This document shows positions 20,164 through 28,442 of a DNA stretch of 64,000 nucleotides, piece after piece. The translations under genes and the position numbers were made by a program. Positions within the stretch are counted from its first letter, which is position 1. The number at the start of each line of letters is the position of its first letter. This DNA is from Flavobacterium alvei. GTDB taxonomy: Bacteria > Bacteroidota > Bacteroidia > Flavobacteriales > Flavobacteriaceae. The stretch is taken from positions 124,001-188,000 of the forward strand of contig NZ_PQVG01000005.1 in NCBI RefSeq assembly GCF_002920895.1, given 5' to 3'. The notes under the pieces are model-generated. The model saw nothing but the letters and a program-made list of their open reading frames with translations, was not told the origin of the DNA and did no database searches.

Positions 20164-20811
20164 GTTAGCGGTAATTATCAGAAAAAAACCTAAAAACAAC
20201 AACTTAATAAAATATATGAATTCTTTTACTCAAAAAACATTTGGACTTAAAAAGAAATATACTTTCAAAGAAAAAGGTATAGAAATTGAGTTTACAGACA
20301 AAGATGGAGATTTTTCCTTTTTTATAAACTTTGATAATATTTCACCAAGAGAAAATGTTCGAATACACACAAAACGAAAAGCAAATGTCTTAAAATATGG
20401 GCTTATTATTGCGTTATTAACTTTGATAAGAGGCTTTTTGACTGCAAAAACAGATTTACAAACAACTTTCATCGTTATATCACTTTCGTTGCTTATTGGA
20501 ATTGGAACTTATGTTTATTATCATTTAACTAAAATGAAATATTATTCTGTTGGACTTGAAGACGGAAAAATAACTAGAATACTTTATAATAAACCAACAG
20601 TTGAAGGAGCAGAAGAGTTTATTGATGAAATATTTAAACGCAGAAAACAATATTACAGGGATAACTATTTTAAAATTGATTATGAAAATGAAAAACAATC
20701 AGAATTGGATAAAATCAAATGGTTAAAATCTGAAAATATTATTACAGAAAACGAATTCAATGTTGTAGTAGACGAAATTAACGAAAAATTCATAAAATAA
20801 CTACCACTAAC
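20164..20811 (+). mobile_element. Cassette E of integron-like array
   Basis: It starts GTTAGCGGTAATTAT and its right end is ATAACTACCACTAAC. Thirteen of fifteen positions are complementary, with mismatches at positions 6 and 11; position 11 is again A/C. The stop codon of the single gene overlaps the right arm. Confidence 0.6.
20216..20800 (+). CDS. Small membrane protein with SHOCT-like C-terminus (cassette E cargo)
   Basis: A 194-residue protein starting at the ATG at 20216 (MNSFTQKTFGLKKKYTFKEK). A longer frame from 20126 would begin inside the IS-derived spacer and is rejected. Residues ~60-105 form two membrane helices (YGLIIALLTLIRGFLT and FIVISLSLLIGIGTYVYYHL). The C-terminus (QSELDKIKWLKSENIITENEFN) resembles a SHOCT motif, a short oligomerisation or binding segment. 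Function unknown. It begins 52 bp after the cassette start. Confidence 0.6.
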   Translation: MNSFTQKTFGLKKKYTFKEKGIEIEFTDKDGDFSFFINFDNISPRENVRIHTKRKANVLKYGLIIALLTLIRGFLTAKTDLQTTFIVISLSLLIGIGTYVYYHLTKMKYYSVGLEDGKITRILYNKPTVEGAEEFIDEIFKRRKQYYRDNYFKIDYENEKQSELDKIKWLKSENIITENEFNVVVDEINEKFIK

Positions 20812-20907
20812 AGCCGTAGCTGTTGCGCAACCTCACTCAAAAACTAAACTTTCAAAATCAGTATAAAAAACAACCTCGTTTAAGCACATTTAAGCGAGGT
20901 TTATTTT
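20808..20907. repeat. IS1182-type left end, copy 2 (solo)
   Basis: One hundred bases identical to 16588-16687, including the terminator-like stem AACCTCG...CGAGGTT. No transposase remnant follows, so this is a solo end. It closes the cassette array; no further GTT/AAC pair is visible to its right. Confidence 0.65.
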
Positions 20908-21055
20908 CGTTTTATATTAGAATTCTAAATAATAAGTTGTCCATGTAAATCCATTTTATTTGCGAAAATTTGCAGTTCAAAATTTCAAATTACTTTTTTT
21001 CTATATTTGATTACTATTTAAAGAAAAAATGTTTACCATTCGAAGAAATAAATAA

Positions 21056-21436
21056 ATGCAAGACATTATCAAAAAGTTTAAATTTAAAAGAAAAGCAATT
21101 GTAATCAATGCTCCAACCTATTTGGAATCTCAATTTAGAGCGCTTGGTTTTACAATAGCATTTGATAAAAAAATAAAAAGTACAAACACCTTAGTTTTCA
21201 TAAACGATAACGAGCAATATCTTGATTTTTTGAACAAACAATTAAGCAAAATTGAGCATGACAGCGTTTTGTGGTTTGCTTATCCAAAAGGAACTTCAAA
21301 AATAAAAACGGATATTAACCGTGATACCATTCGCAAAACAGGAGAAGAGTATAACATTACAACAGTAACCGCCGTTTCTATTGATGAAACTTGGAGTGCC
21401 TTGCGATTTAGACCTATTGACAGAGTTGGAAAATAA
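21056..21436 (+). CDS. DUF3052 family protein
   Basis: A 126-residue soluble protein. The motif LWFAYPKGTSKIKTDINRDT at ~73-92 is the signature I associate with DUF3052, a small family of unknown function. The C-terminus VTAVSIDETWSALRFRPID also fits. It starts after a short AT-rich gap beyond the solo IS end and is followed 20 bp later by a DUF4256 gene, so these may be co-transcribed. Its ends lack the cassette-type inverted complements. Confidence 0.75.
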   Translation: MQDIIKKFKFKRKAIVINAPTYLESQFRALGFTIAFDKKIKSTNTLVFINDNEQYLDFLNKQLSKIEHDSVLWFAYPKGTSKIKTDINRDTIRKTGEEYNITTVTAVSIDETWSALRFRPIDRVGK

Positions 21437-21456
21437 CAATTAAACAGCCCATAAAA

Positions 21457-22014
21457 ATGATGCGAATTCTTCCAGATGACCAAATTAGTGAGTTGATCAA
21501 TATTTTAAAATTGCGGTTTGAAAAAAACCAACATAGACACAAAGATATTAATTGGATTAATGTAGAAACTAAGCTAGCAACAAAACCTGAAAGACTTTGG
21601 TCGTTACACCAAATGGAAATAACTGATGGAGAGCCAGATATAATTGGTTATGATAAAAATGAAGATGTATATCTATTTTGTGACTGCTCAGCAGAAAGCC
21701 CAAAAGGTCGCCGAAGTTTATGTTATGACGATGAAGCTTTGAATTCAAGAAAAGAAAACAAACCCATAAACAGTGTGTTAACTTTAGCTGAAAATATGGG
21801 AATAGAATTGCTCAACGAAGAACAATACAAAAAACTACAAGAATTAGAAAATTTTGACCAAAAAACATCAAGTTGGATTAGAACACCAAACGATTTAAGA
21901 AAACTAGGAGGAGCCTTATTTGGAGACTTTCGATTTGGACGCGTATTTGTCTATCACAATGGAGCCGAAAGCTATTATGCAGCAAGAGGCTTTAGAGGAA
22001 TAGTAAAAGTATAA
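21457..22014 (+). CDS. DUF4256 family protein
   Basis: A 185-residue soluble protein. Features that match DUF4256 are WSLHQMEITDGEPDIIGYD, YLFCDCSAESPKGRRSLCYD, and the C-terminal GGALFGDFRFGRVFVYHNGAESYYAARGF with an aromatic-rich end. Its function is unknown. It lies 20 bp after the DUF3052 gene and 86 bp before the SRPBCC gene, all on the plus strand, which suggests a small stress- or chemistry-related operon, though this is only inferred from spacing. Confidence 0.8.
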   Translation: MMRILPDDQISELINILKLRFEKNQHRHKDINWINVETKLATKPERLWSLHQMEITDGEPDIIGYDKNEDVYLFCDCSAESPKGRRSLCYDDEALNSRKENKPINSVLTLAENMGIELLNEEQYKKLQELENFDQKTSSWIRTPNDLRKLGGALFGDFRFGRVFVYHNGAESYYAARGFRGIVKV

Positions 22015-22100
22015 TTTTGTTATTGCGATAGTTACTCCTAAAATTAGCGTTAAACAACCCGAAAACTGTAAAATTTTATCATCTGAAAAAAGCAAAGAAA

Positions 22101-22571
22101 ATGGGAACTGAAATTTTAACAACAACAGCAGACTGTGAAATAGTTAATTCAAGGATTTTTAACACTCCAAGAGAACTAGTATTTCGTGCTTGGTCTGACC
22201 CAAATCATCTAAAACAATGGTGGGGACCATCAGGTTTTACAAACACTTTCAATGAATTTGACTTTAGAGTGGGCGGAAAATGGAGTTTTATAATGCACGG
22301 ACCTGACAAAGGAAATTATGCTAATGAATGTGAGTTTATAAAAATAGAAGAACCATCACTAATTGCTTGGAAACGTTTTTCAAAACCACTTTTTCAAGTA
22401 CTAGCTACATTCGAAGAAGTTACAAAAGACAAAACTAAACTCGTTTTCAAAATGGTATTTACTACCGCAGAAGAATGCAGTAAATTAAGACCATTTGTAG
22501 TTGATAAAAACGAAGAGAATTTTGATCGTCTTGAAGTTGAATTAGCAAAAATGATAGACCAAAAAATTTAG
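22101..22571 (+). CDS. SRPBCC / AHSA1-like domain protein
   Basis: A 156-residue protein of the START-like fold. FNTPRELVFRAWSDPNHLKQWWGP at the N-terminus and FDFRVGGKWSFIMHGPDKGNY are characteristic of the Activator-of-Hsp90-ATPase-1-like group. These bacterial proteins bind small hydrophobic ligands, or act as accessory factors in stress or chemical responses. The end DRLEVELAKMI is the usual helix. It is the last gene of the plus-strand trio and is followed by a terminator at about 22664-22709. Confidence 0.85.
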   Translation: MGTEILTTTADCEIVNSRIFNTPRELVFRAWSDPNHLKQWWGPSGFTNTFNEFDFRVGGKWSFIMHGPDKGNYANECEFIKIEEPSLIAWKRFSKPLFQVLATFEEVTKDKTKLVFKMVFTTAEECSKLRPFVVDKNEENFDRLEVELAKMIDQKI

Positions 22572-22663
22572 ACAATCTACAAATAGTGCTACCATCTCCC
22601 CTTTTAGTGATTCATAGCCCTGAAAAAAAATCACAGAAACTTCGTGATAAAAATTAATCATAA

Positions 22664-22709
22664 ACAAACCTCGTTTAAAAACTCTATAACAGTTTTAATC
22701 GAGGTTAAT
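22664..22709. terminator. Hairpin between convergent SRPBCC and lutC genes
   Basis: AACCTCG (22667) pairs with CGAGGTT (22698) around a loop of about 24 bases; flanking A and T runs could serve either strand. It sits where two convergent transcripts meet. The stem core AACCTCG/CGAGGTT is the same as in the IS1182-type left ends. Confidence 0.55.
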
Positions 22710-22717
22710 TTTATACA

Positions 22718-23305
22718 CTACTCCATCAAAAACACCGTCAAGCCTCTAGCTCCGTGGGCTCCCAAAACCAAAGATTGTTCAATATCGGCAGTTTTAGATG
22801 GGCCAGCGATGAAAGTTCCAAAACCATATTCTTGATTGCCAATGCGCTCATAAGCCTGATGCATTGTGGCCACTATATCTTTTTTGTTTAGAATTATCGC
22901 CAAATATTGAGGGATAAAAGTGGCAACACGTTGTCCCAATATATCGTCAGTAACCCAAAGAGCGGAGTTTTCGGCAACACCAAAATGGGCTTTAACTATG
23001 GTTAATTCAACATCTTCTAAAGAATGTGGATCAGAATTGAACCAATCGATTGTAGCAATTTCAGCCAATTCTGGAACGGTGGTAATCATTCGTTTATCGG
23101 TGGCGAAATTTTGCTTCACAAAGTCAATTATGGCATCATAAGAAGGAACTTCTACAAAATCGCCTCCAATGCTTTTTAAAATTGTTTTGTACTTTTCGAG
23201 TATATCAAAAGCTTCCAAACCCAAAACACTCAAATCAGGCAACGCACTCAGCTGTTCGGGTTGATTTTGTTTTATTTTTTCTAAAATTTGGGCTCTGCTA
23301 CTCAT
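22718..23305 (-). CDS. lutC: Lactate utilization protein C (LUD domain)
   Basis: A 195-residue protein starting at MSSRAQILEKIKQNQPE (23305). A longer frame to 23401 would overlap lutB heavily and is rejected. The LUD domain covers most of the length (ITTVPELAEIATIDW, VAENSALWVTDDILGQRVATFIPQYLAII, FIAGPSKTADIEQSLVLGAHGARGLTVFL). LutC works with LutA and LutB to oxidise L-lactate to pyruvate. Its start overlaps the lutB stop by 8 bp. Here lactate would come from lactaldehyde made by the rhamnose pathway encoded upstream. Confidence 0.92.
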   Translation of the reverse strand: MSSRAQILEKIKQNQPEQLSALPDLSVLGLEAFDILEKYKTILKSIGGDFVEVPSYDAIIDFVKQNFATDKRMITTVPELAEIATIDWFNSDPHSLEDVELTIVKAHFGVAENSALWVTDDILGQRVATFIPQYLAIILNKKDIVATMHQAYERIGNQEYGFGTFIAGPSKTADIEQSLVLGAHGARGLTVFLME

Positions 23306-24698
23306 TGTTTTTGTCTTTAAATTCTTTTCCGTTTTTTTTGTACCATTCTCTAAAGGATTCTTCTGGTGGCGCTGGCATTTCTCTTTGCTTGTACCAAGCA
23401 TTCAAACCGTTATTCACCATAAAAGGAGCGTTTTTAATCACAAATCTTCCCGCTTTTCCTGCCATTTCAAATACTTTTGGACTGGACAAAACGCTTGCCA
23501 TTCCTTGCATTGCAATGGTTTTTACAGTTGGCGTATGTCCTGCTTTGACCAATACTTGTCGCCATTTGTACAATTGGTCGTGAATGTCAATTTTTACTGG
23601 ACAAACATTCGTGCAAGAACCGCAAAGCGTACTGGCAAAAGGTAAATCGGCATTTTTAGCCATATCGAGATTTGGTGCTAAAATAGATCCAATTGGTCCC
23701 GCTACTGCTGTGTGATAACTGTGTCCGCCACTTCGTCTGTAAACTGGACAAGTATTCATACAAGCACCACAACGGATGCATTTCAAAGAATTCCTAAAAT
23801 CGGGTCTTCCTAATTGGGTGCTCCTGCCATTGTCAACAATAACGATGTGCATTTCGGCTCCTGCTCTTGGTTTTTTGAAATGGCTAGAAAAAGTGGTTAT
23901 TGGTTGTCCTGTTGCGCTTCTAGCCAGTAAACGAAGAAAAACTCCTAAATGTTTGCGCTGTGGAATTATTTTTTCGAAACCCATACAGGCAATATGTACG
24001 TCAGCAAGGTGAACGCCCATATCGGCATTTCCTTCATTGGTGCAAACCACAATTTCACCTGTTTCGGCTATGGCAAAATTGACTCCCGTCAAAGCTACTT
24101 TTCGAGTGAGAAATTTATCTCTGAGGTGCAAACGTGCGGCTTCGGTTAAATACTGTGGATCGTTGTTTCCTTTTTCAGTTCCAAGATGTTCGTTAAAAGT
24201 TTCGCTTACATCTTGTTTTTTAAGGTGAATGGCAGGCAAAACGATATGACTTGGTGGTTCATTTCGAAGTTGGACGATGCGTTCCCCTAAATCGGTGTCA
24301 ATCACATCAATTCCGTTTTGGGCCAAATATTCATTGAGATGGCATTCTTCGGTGAGCATCGATTTGGATTTTACCATTTGCTTCACGCCGTGCTTTTGCA
24401 TAATGGAATGCACGATTTTATTGTGTTCTTCTCCATCGGCAGCCCAATGTACAATGATGCCATTTTTCAAAGCATTGGCTTCAAATTCAATCAAATAATT
24501 ATTGATATTCGACAGCACGTTGTTCTTGATTTTCGAGGCAGTTTCTCGCAGCAATTCCCATTCTGGCATTTGATGTGCCGCTTTATCTCGCTTCTCGCGA
24601 ACAAACCAAAGGGTTTCATCATGCCAATTGACGCGTTCTACATCTTTGTTAAAAATAGTAGCCGCTTCACTGTGTTGAATTATTTTATTCGAAGACAT
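23298..24698 (-). CDS. lutB: Lactate utilization iron-sulfur protein B
   Basis: A 466-residue cytoplasmic protein. An N-terminal LUD-type domain (~60-290, with GVNFAIAETGEIVVCTNEGN) is followed by two 4Fe-4S ferredoxin-like cysteine motifs: CIRCGACMNTCP and CGSCTNVCP. The C-terminal ~90 residues form the usual LutB tail. With LutA and LutC it forms the flavin-independent L-lactate oxidation complex. It is separated from lutA by a GH28 gene, which is unusual for this normally contiguous operon. Confidence 0.93.
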   Translation of the reverse strand: MSSNKIIQHSEAATIFNKDVERVNWHDETLWFVREKRDKAAHQMPEWELLRETASKIKNNVLSNINNYLIEFEANALKNGIIVHWAADGEEHNKIVHSIMQKHGVKQMVKSKSMLTEECHLNEYLAQNGIDVIDTDLGERIVQLRNEPPSHIVLPAIHLKKQDVSETFNEHLGTEKGNNDPQYLTEAARLHLRDKFLTRKVALTGVNFAIAETGEIVVCTNEGNADMGVHLADVHIACMGFEKIIPQRKHLGVFLRLLARSATGQPITTFSSHFKKPRAGAEMHIVIVDNGRSTQLGRPDFRNSLKCIRCGACMNTCPVYRRSGGHSYHTAVAGPIGSILAPNLDMAKNADLPFASTLCGSCTNVCPVKIDIHDQLYKWRQVLVKAGHTPTVKTIAMQGMASVLSSPKVFEMAGKAGRFVIKNAPFMVNNGLNAWYKQREMPAPPEESFREWYKKNGKEFKDKNNE

Positions 24699-24790
24699 CT
24701 GTTTATTGGTTTAAAAATTGAAAACTTAGAAACGCTTAGCTAATCAATTTTAGATTATGTTTTTTTTGCATTTTTTAATGCTGTTATTTA

Positions 24791-26167
24791 TCAATTTTGG
24801 CTCTCAAAATTCAAGAGATTTTCGTGAATGCTAAGATTTCCTTTAATCAAATCGGCGTGAACATTCTTGAGAAATACATTTTCTACAGGCAATTCTTTTT
24901 GACCCAAAACTCTCGAAATAAATTTTGCCTCGGTAGCTTTCACGTTCTCGAGATATACATTTTTAATTGGAGTCAACCTTCTTTCGATAGTTGGAACCAA
25001 ATCCCTCCATTGGTACAACACGTCGGTTTCAATACCTAGAATTCCCTGATCGATTTTGCCCGCAACAATATTGCTCATATAAATGTTTTTCACATATCCT
25101 CCCCTGCGTTCATTGGTTTTAATGAACAGCAAATGATTCAATTTGGTGCCATCCACAACAGTGCATTTATCTACAAATACATTTTCGACTCCACCCGACA
25201 ATTCGCTTCCAATGGCTACCAATTGATGTCCGTTTTTGACTGTACAGTTTCGGATAACAATGTTTTTTGACGGTGTATTTAACAACCAAGCAGCTTTACC
25301 GCAACCCGATTTAATGGCAATGGCATCGTCCCCTTGGTCAAAAACGCAATTTTCAATCAATACATTTTCGCTCATTTCTGGATCGACCCCGTCATTGTTG
25401 TGACCGTGGGCATAAACTTTCAGATTTCGAAGCACTACATTTTTAGATAGAAAAGGATGAATCGTCCAAAAAGGGCTGTTCGTAATGGTAGGGCCGTCCA
25501 TCAAAATGTTTTCGCAACGGTTAAATTGTATAAATTGAGGGCGAAAATTCGCGCTGTCATTGACCATTAATCGCTCACTCATTGGTTTGTTGTACGAAGC
25601 CAAATAGTACAAACGCTTCAAGCTTTCCATATGTCCTTTGGGTCTTTTAAACCATCCTTTCCAAACTTCCATTTTGGCTTTTAGTTCGCCTTCACCCGTA
25701 ATGGCGATATTTTTACATTGGTAAGCATAAATTAATGGCGAATAATTCAAACATTCATAGCCTTCCCAAGTACTGTTTACAGCTGGCAAATAATCTTTTG
25801 GATTTTCCGAAAAAAGTAGAACAGCTCCTTTATTCAGATGTAAATTTACATTGCTTTTGAAGTGAATTTTACCTGTAATCCATTCGCCTTCAGGAACAAC
25901 AACTATTCCACCACCTAGTTTATTGGCTTTATCGATAGCTTTATTGATTGCCCTAGAAATCTTGACTTTATCCCCTTTTACAGCACCAAAATCAACAATT
26001 GATAGTTTCTTGCAATTGCTAAAATCAGGTGTTTTGATGGCAGGCATATCAAAAGGTGCTTTGACCACAATATCTTTTATAATAACCGTAGTTTTCACTG
26101 TTTTAAATGACAAGAAAACTAGCGAAAGAAATAGTGCCAGACCAATGATACTTTTTTTCATTATCAA
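24791..26167 (-). CDS. GH28 polygalacturonase-type glycosidase
   Basis: A 458-residue exported protein (signal peptide from MKKSIIGLALFLSLVFLSF; M3 at 26161 is an alternative start). It folds as a right-handed beta-helix. GH28 catalytic residues are visible in NNDGVDPE, QGDDAIAIKSG and NGHQLVAIGSELSGG, with FIKTNERRGG further on. GH28 enzymes cut pectin backbones and include rhamnogalacturonan hydrolases. Its place inside the rhamnose/lactate operon, between lutA and lutB, ties it to rhamnose-bearing pectin such as rhamnogalacturonan I. Exact substrate cannot be read from sequence. Confidence 0.85.
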   Translation of the reverse strand: MIMKKSIIGLALFLSLVFLSFKTVKTTVIIKDIVVKAPFDMPAIKTPDFSNCKKLSIVDFGAVKGDKVKISRAINKAIDKANKLGGGIVVVPEGEWITGKIHFKSNVNLHLNKGAVLLFSENPKDYLPAVNSTWEGYECLNYSPLIYAYQCKNIAITGEGELKAKMEVWKGWFKRPKGHMESLKRLYYLASYNKPMSERLMVNDSANFRPQFIQFNRCENILMDGPTITNSPFWTIHPFLSKNVVLRNLKVYAHGHNNDGVDPEMSENVLIENCVFDQGDDAIAIKSGCGKAAWLLNTPSKNIVIRNCTVKNGHQLVAIGSELSGGVENVFVDKCTVVDGTKLNHLLFIKTNERRGGYVKNIYMSNIVAGKIDQGILGIETDVLYQWRDLVPTIERRLTPIKNVYLENVKATEAKFISRVLGQKELPVENVFLKNVHADLIKGNLSIHENLLNFESQN

Positions 26168-26205
26168 TTTGAATTTTAAATTAGTTTTTATGAATTGATT
26201 TCAAC

Positions 26206-26946
26206 TTATAATACTCTTGAATTCAATATTTCGGCAATGTGAATGGTTTTGATTGGGCTATTTTCTTTTCTCAAAATTCCTTCCATATGCATCAAACAAG
26301 ACATATCGAAACCTGTAATATATTCAACACCTTGAGATTCGTGGTCTTTGATTCGGTCTTTTCCCATTTTTACGGAAATAGCTTCTTCGGTCACGCAAAA
26401 AGTACCTCCAAAACCACAACATTCATCTTTTCGATTCAAAGAAACTAAATTGATTCCGCTGATTTTGGCCAACAATTGCTCGGGTTTTGAGAAAAATGGA
26501 GCATTCAATTCACTCATTTGCGAAAGCTTCAATCCACGTTGTCCGTGGCAACTTTGGTGCAAACCTACTTTGTGAGGAAAATGGCCTTCAATAGTTTCTA
26601 CTTTTAAAATATCAGTAATAAATTCAGTTAATTCGTAAACTGATTTTCTAATTTTTGTTGCCAGAGCTTCGTTTTTCTCGTCGTGCAAATGCTCTTTGAC
26701 ATGCAAAACACAACTTCCAGAAGGACAAACGATATAATCAAACTCGGCAAAATTAGCCACAAAATTAGCATCGCACCCTTTTGTTAAATGCTCATAACCG
26801 CTATTAGCCATTGGTTGTCCGCAACAAGTTTGTCGCATTGGAAAACGAACGTCGCATCCCAATTTTTGCAATAATTCATAAGTAGCAATACCCACTTTTG
26901 GATAGAATTGATCTACATAACAGGGTATAAAAAGACCGATTTTCAT
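26206..26946 (-). CDS. lutA: Lactate utilization protein A (CCG-domain)
   Basis: A 246-residue cytoplasmic protein built of two cysteine-rich CCG-type domains. Motifs CYVDQFYPKVGIATYELLQKLGCDVRFP, RQTCCGQPMANSGY, and in the second half HQSCHGQRGL and KDECCGFGGTF are typical of LutA/GlcF-like subunits, which bind an iron-sulfur cluster and pass electrons from lactate. It follows the kinase gene by 3 bp, so it is firmly inside the rhamnose operon. The rest of the Lut set lies beyond an intervening GH28 gene. Confidence 0.92.
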   Translation of the reverse strand: MKIGLFIPCYVDQFYPKVGIATYELLQKLGCDVRFPMRQTCCGQPMANSGYEHLTKGCDANFVANFAEFDYIVCPSGSCVLHVKEHLHDEKNEALATKIRKSVYELTEFITDILKVETIEGHFPHKVGLHQSCHGQRGLKLSQMSELNAPFFSKPEQLLAKISGINLVSLNRKDECCGFGGTFCVTEEAISVKMGKDRIKDHESQGVEYITGFDMSCLMHMEGILRKENSPIKTIHIAEILNSRVL

Positions 26947-26949
26947 TTT

Positions 26950-28305
26950 CTAATGTTTATAAAATTTTAAATCAATTAAATCATTTTGGATTGGTTTTGG
27001 ATTCCAGCTCGAATGAACGGACAAAGCAGCACCCAAAGCACTAGCTTGCGCCATAGAAGCTGCATAGACTTCCATTTCAGGAAAAGCTTGCGCCAATAAA
27101 TTCATGAAAATGGAATTTTTACTAAAACCACCATCCACAAAAACTTTTTTGACAGGACTGTTGTGAATCACTAATTTTGTCGAAAGAACTTGCTGGGCAA
27201 TAATATCCATAATTAACTGATGATAAGCAATTTCGTAATTTTTAAAATTATCGAGATTTCTATTCTCAAAAGGACATTTTTCAATATACCTATCTTTGTT
27301 TAAAGAGATTTCTTTGAAGTTGGTAATCCTTAAATCAGCAATTATATCTTTGTTATACGTAATTTCTTTGTAGAAATCCTTTGGCAAATTAAAATGATCC
27401 GAGATGCGTTTGGATTGGACTTCGTGGGTATTTCCAGCAAACAATCGAGCCGCTTTTACAGGAATTCTTTTGTTTTGCAAGAAACACAAACAGTCTTTTT
27501 TCAATTCTTCAGATGTCAACGGAGTATCGTTGAAAGGATTCAAGGAAATGCTCCAAGTTCCGGTGGACAAGAGTACAAAAGGCTCGGTAAAATTGATGGT
27601 ATAAGGAATTAGAGCCGAAGAACTGTCGTGCAAACCAATGCCTACCGAAATTTCATTCTCGATTTTAATGGTTTCTTCGACATTTTGAATGGGTGGCAAT
27701 TTGTCTATTATTCCTTCATTGGTAACCCATTTATGATATTTCATTTTCTTGAAATTCCAAAGACCGGTGTGACAACCAATACTCGTAATATCAGTAAAAT
27801 AGTGATGCGTCAAAACAGAACTTAAATATTGTGGCAAATGCAGGCAATATTTTACTTTGGCAAACAATTCAGGTTTTTCTTCTTTGAGTCTATAAATTTG
27901 CATTCCAGAATTCAAACTTCCTAAAATAGGCGAAGCAGTTTTAACGGCAAACTTCTTTTTTCCTTTGTATTTAGGATAAAAGTTCTCTAATAAAGTTTCT
28001 GGATACGGTTTCAAATAATTGTAGAGCGGTGTCAAACTCTTGCCTTGCTCATCTAGATAAACAAAACTAGCACCGTAGGTACTGAAATTGATAGCTTTCA
28101 AGACATACTCCTTCAGCTCTTTTAGTTCAGTCAATCGATCGGCTACCCATTGGCTAAGTTCTACAATATTTTCGCAGGGAAAACCATCTTCATCTACCGT
28201 TTCGGCAAGAATTACTGATTTTTCCCAAACTATTTGATAATTTTCGTTGAACAAAAAAACCTTTTTGTTTGTTTTCCCAATATCAAAAATCGCAACTACA
28301 TTCAT
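26950..28305 (-). CDS. rhaB: FGGY carbohydrate kinase, probable L-rhamnulokinase
   Basis: A 451-residue sugar kinase of the FGGY/actin-like ATPase fold. The N-terminal phosphate motif is FDIGKTNKKVFLFNENYQIV, and the C-terminal domain has FVDGGFSKNSIFMNLLAQAFPEMEVYAA for nucleotide binding. Situated between rhaI and lutA and co-oriented with the aldolase, it most likely phosphorylates L-rhamnulose at C1. FGGY kinases cannot be told apart reliably by eye, so fuculose is an alternative. The gene is 3 bp from lutA, and an intercistronic hairpin separates it from rhaI. Confidence 0.75.
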   Translation of the reverse strand: MNVVAIFDIGKTNKKVFLFNENYQIVWEKSVILAETVDEDGFPCENIVELSQWVADRLTELKELKEYVLKAINFSTYGASFVYLDEQGKSLTPLYNYLKPYPETLLENFYPKYKGKKKFAVKTASPILGSLNSGMQIYRLKEEKPELFAKVKYCLHLPQYLSSVLTHHYFTDITSIGCHTGLWNFKKMKYHKWVTNEGIIDKLPPIQNVEETIKIENEISVGIGLHDSSSALIPYTINFTEPFVLLSTGTWSISLNPFNDTPLTSEELKKDCLCFLQNKRIPVKAARLFAGNTHEVQSKRISDHFNLPKDFYKEITYNKDIIADLRITNFKEISLNKDRYIEKCPFENRNLDNFKNYEIAYHQLIMDIIAQQVLSTKLVIHNSPVKKVFVDGGFSKNSIFMNLLAQAFPEMEVYAASMAQASALGAALSVHSSWNPKPIQNDLIDLKFYKH

Positions 28306-28362
28306 TTTTTAGTATTTTATAAACTGTCCGAAAAACGGATTTTATTCCTATTATTATTCAAG

Positions 28363-28418
28363 AATTGCACAAACTCAACACTTTTTTTCATAAAAAAACG
28401 TGTTCAATTTGTGCAATT
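28363..28418. repeat. Intercistronic hairpin between rhaI and kinase genes
   Basis: AATTGCACAAA (28363) pairs with TTTGTGCAATT (28418), an 11-bp perfect inverted repeat. An inner AACAC/GTGTT pair and A/T runs extend it. It lies in the 137-bp gap of the operon and may attenuate or protect the downstream kinase/lut part of the mRNA. It resembles the other palindromic intergenic repeats here in style, not in sequence. Confidence 0.55.
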
Positions 28419-28442
28419 TCTATTTATTCACAAAGAACTTAA

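Noticed and set aside
20126..20215. Longer N-terminus for the cassette E protein
   Set aside because: The extra 30 codons run through the IS-derived right end and across the GTT of the cassette; the ATG at 20216 gives a protein wholly inside the cassette.
21056..22571. DUF3052, DUF4256 and SRPBCC genes as further cassettes
   Set aside because: No GTT/AAC pair of inverted complements flanks any of them, and the genes are closely spaced as an ordinary operon.
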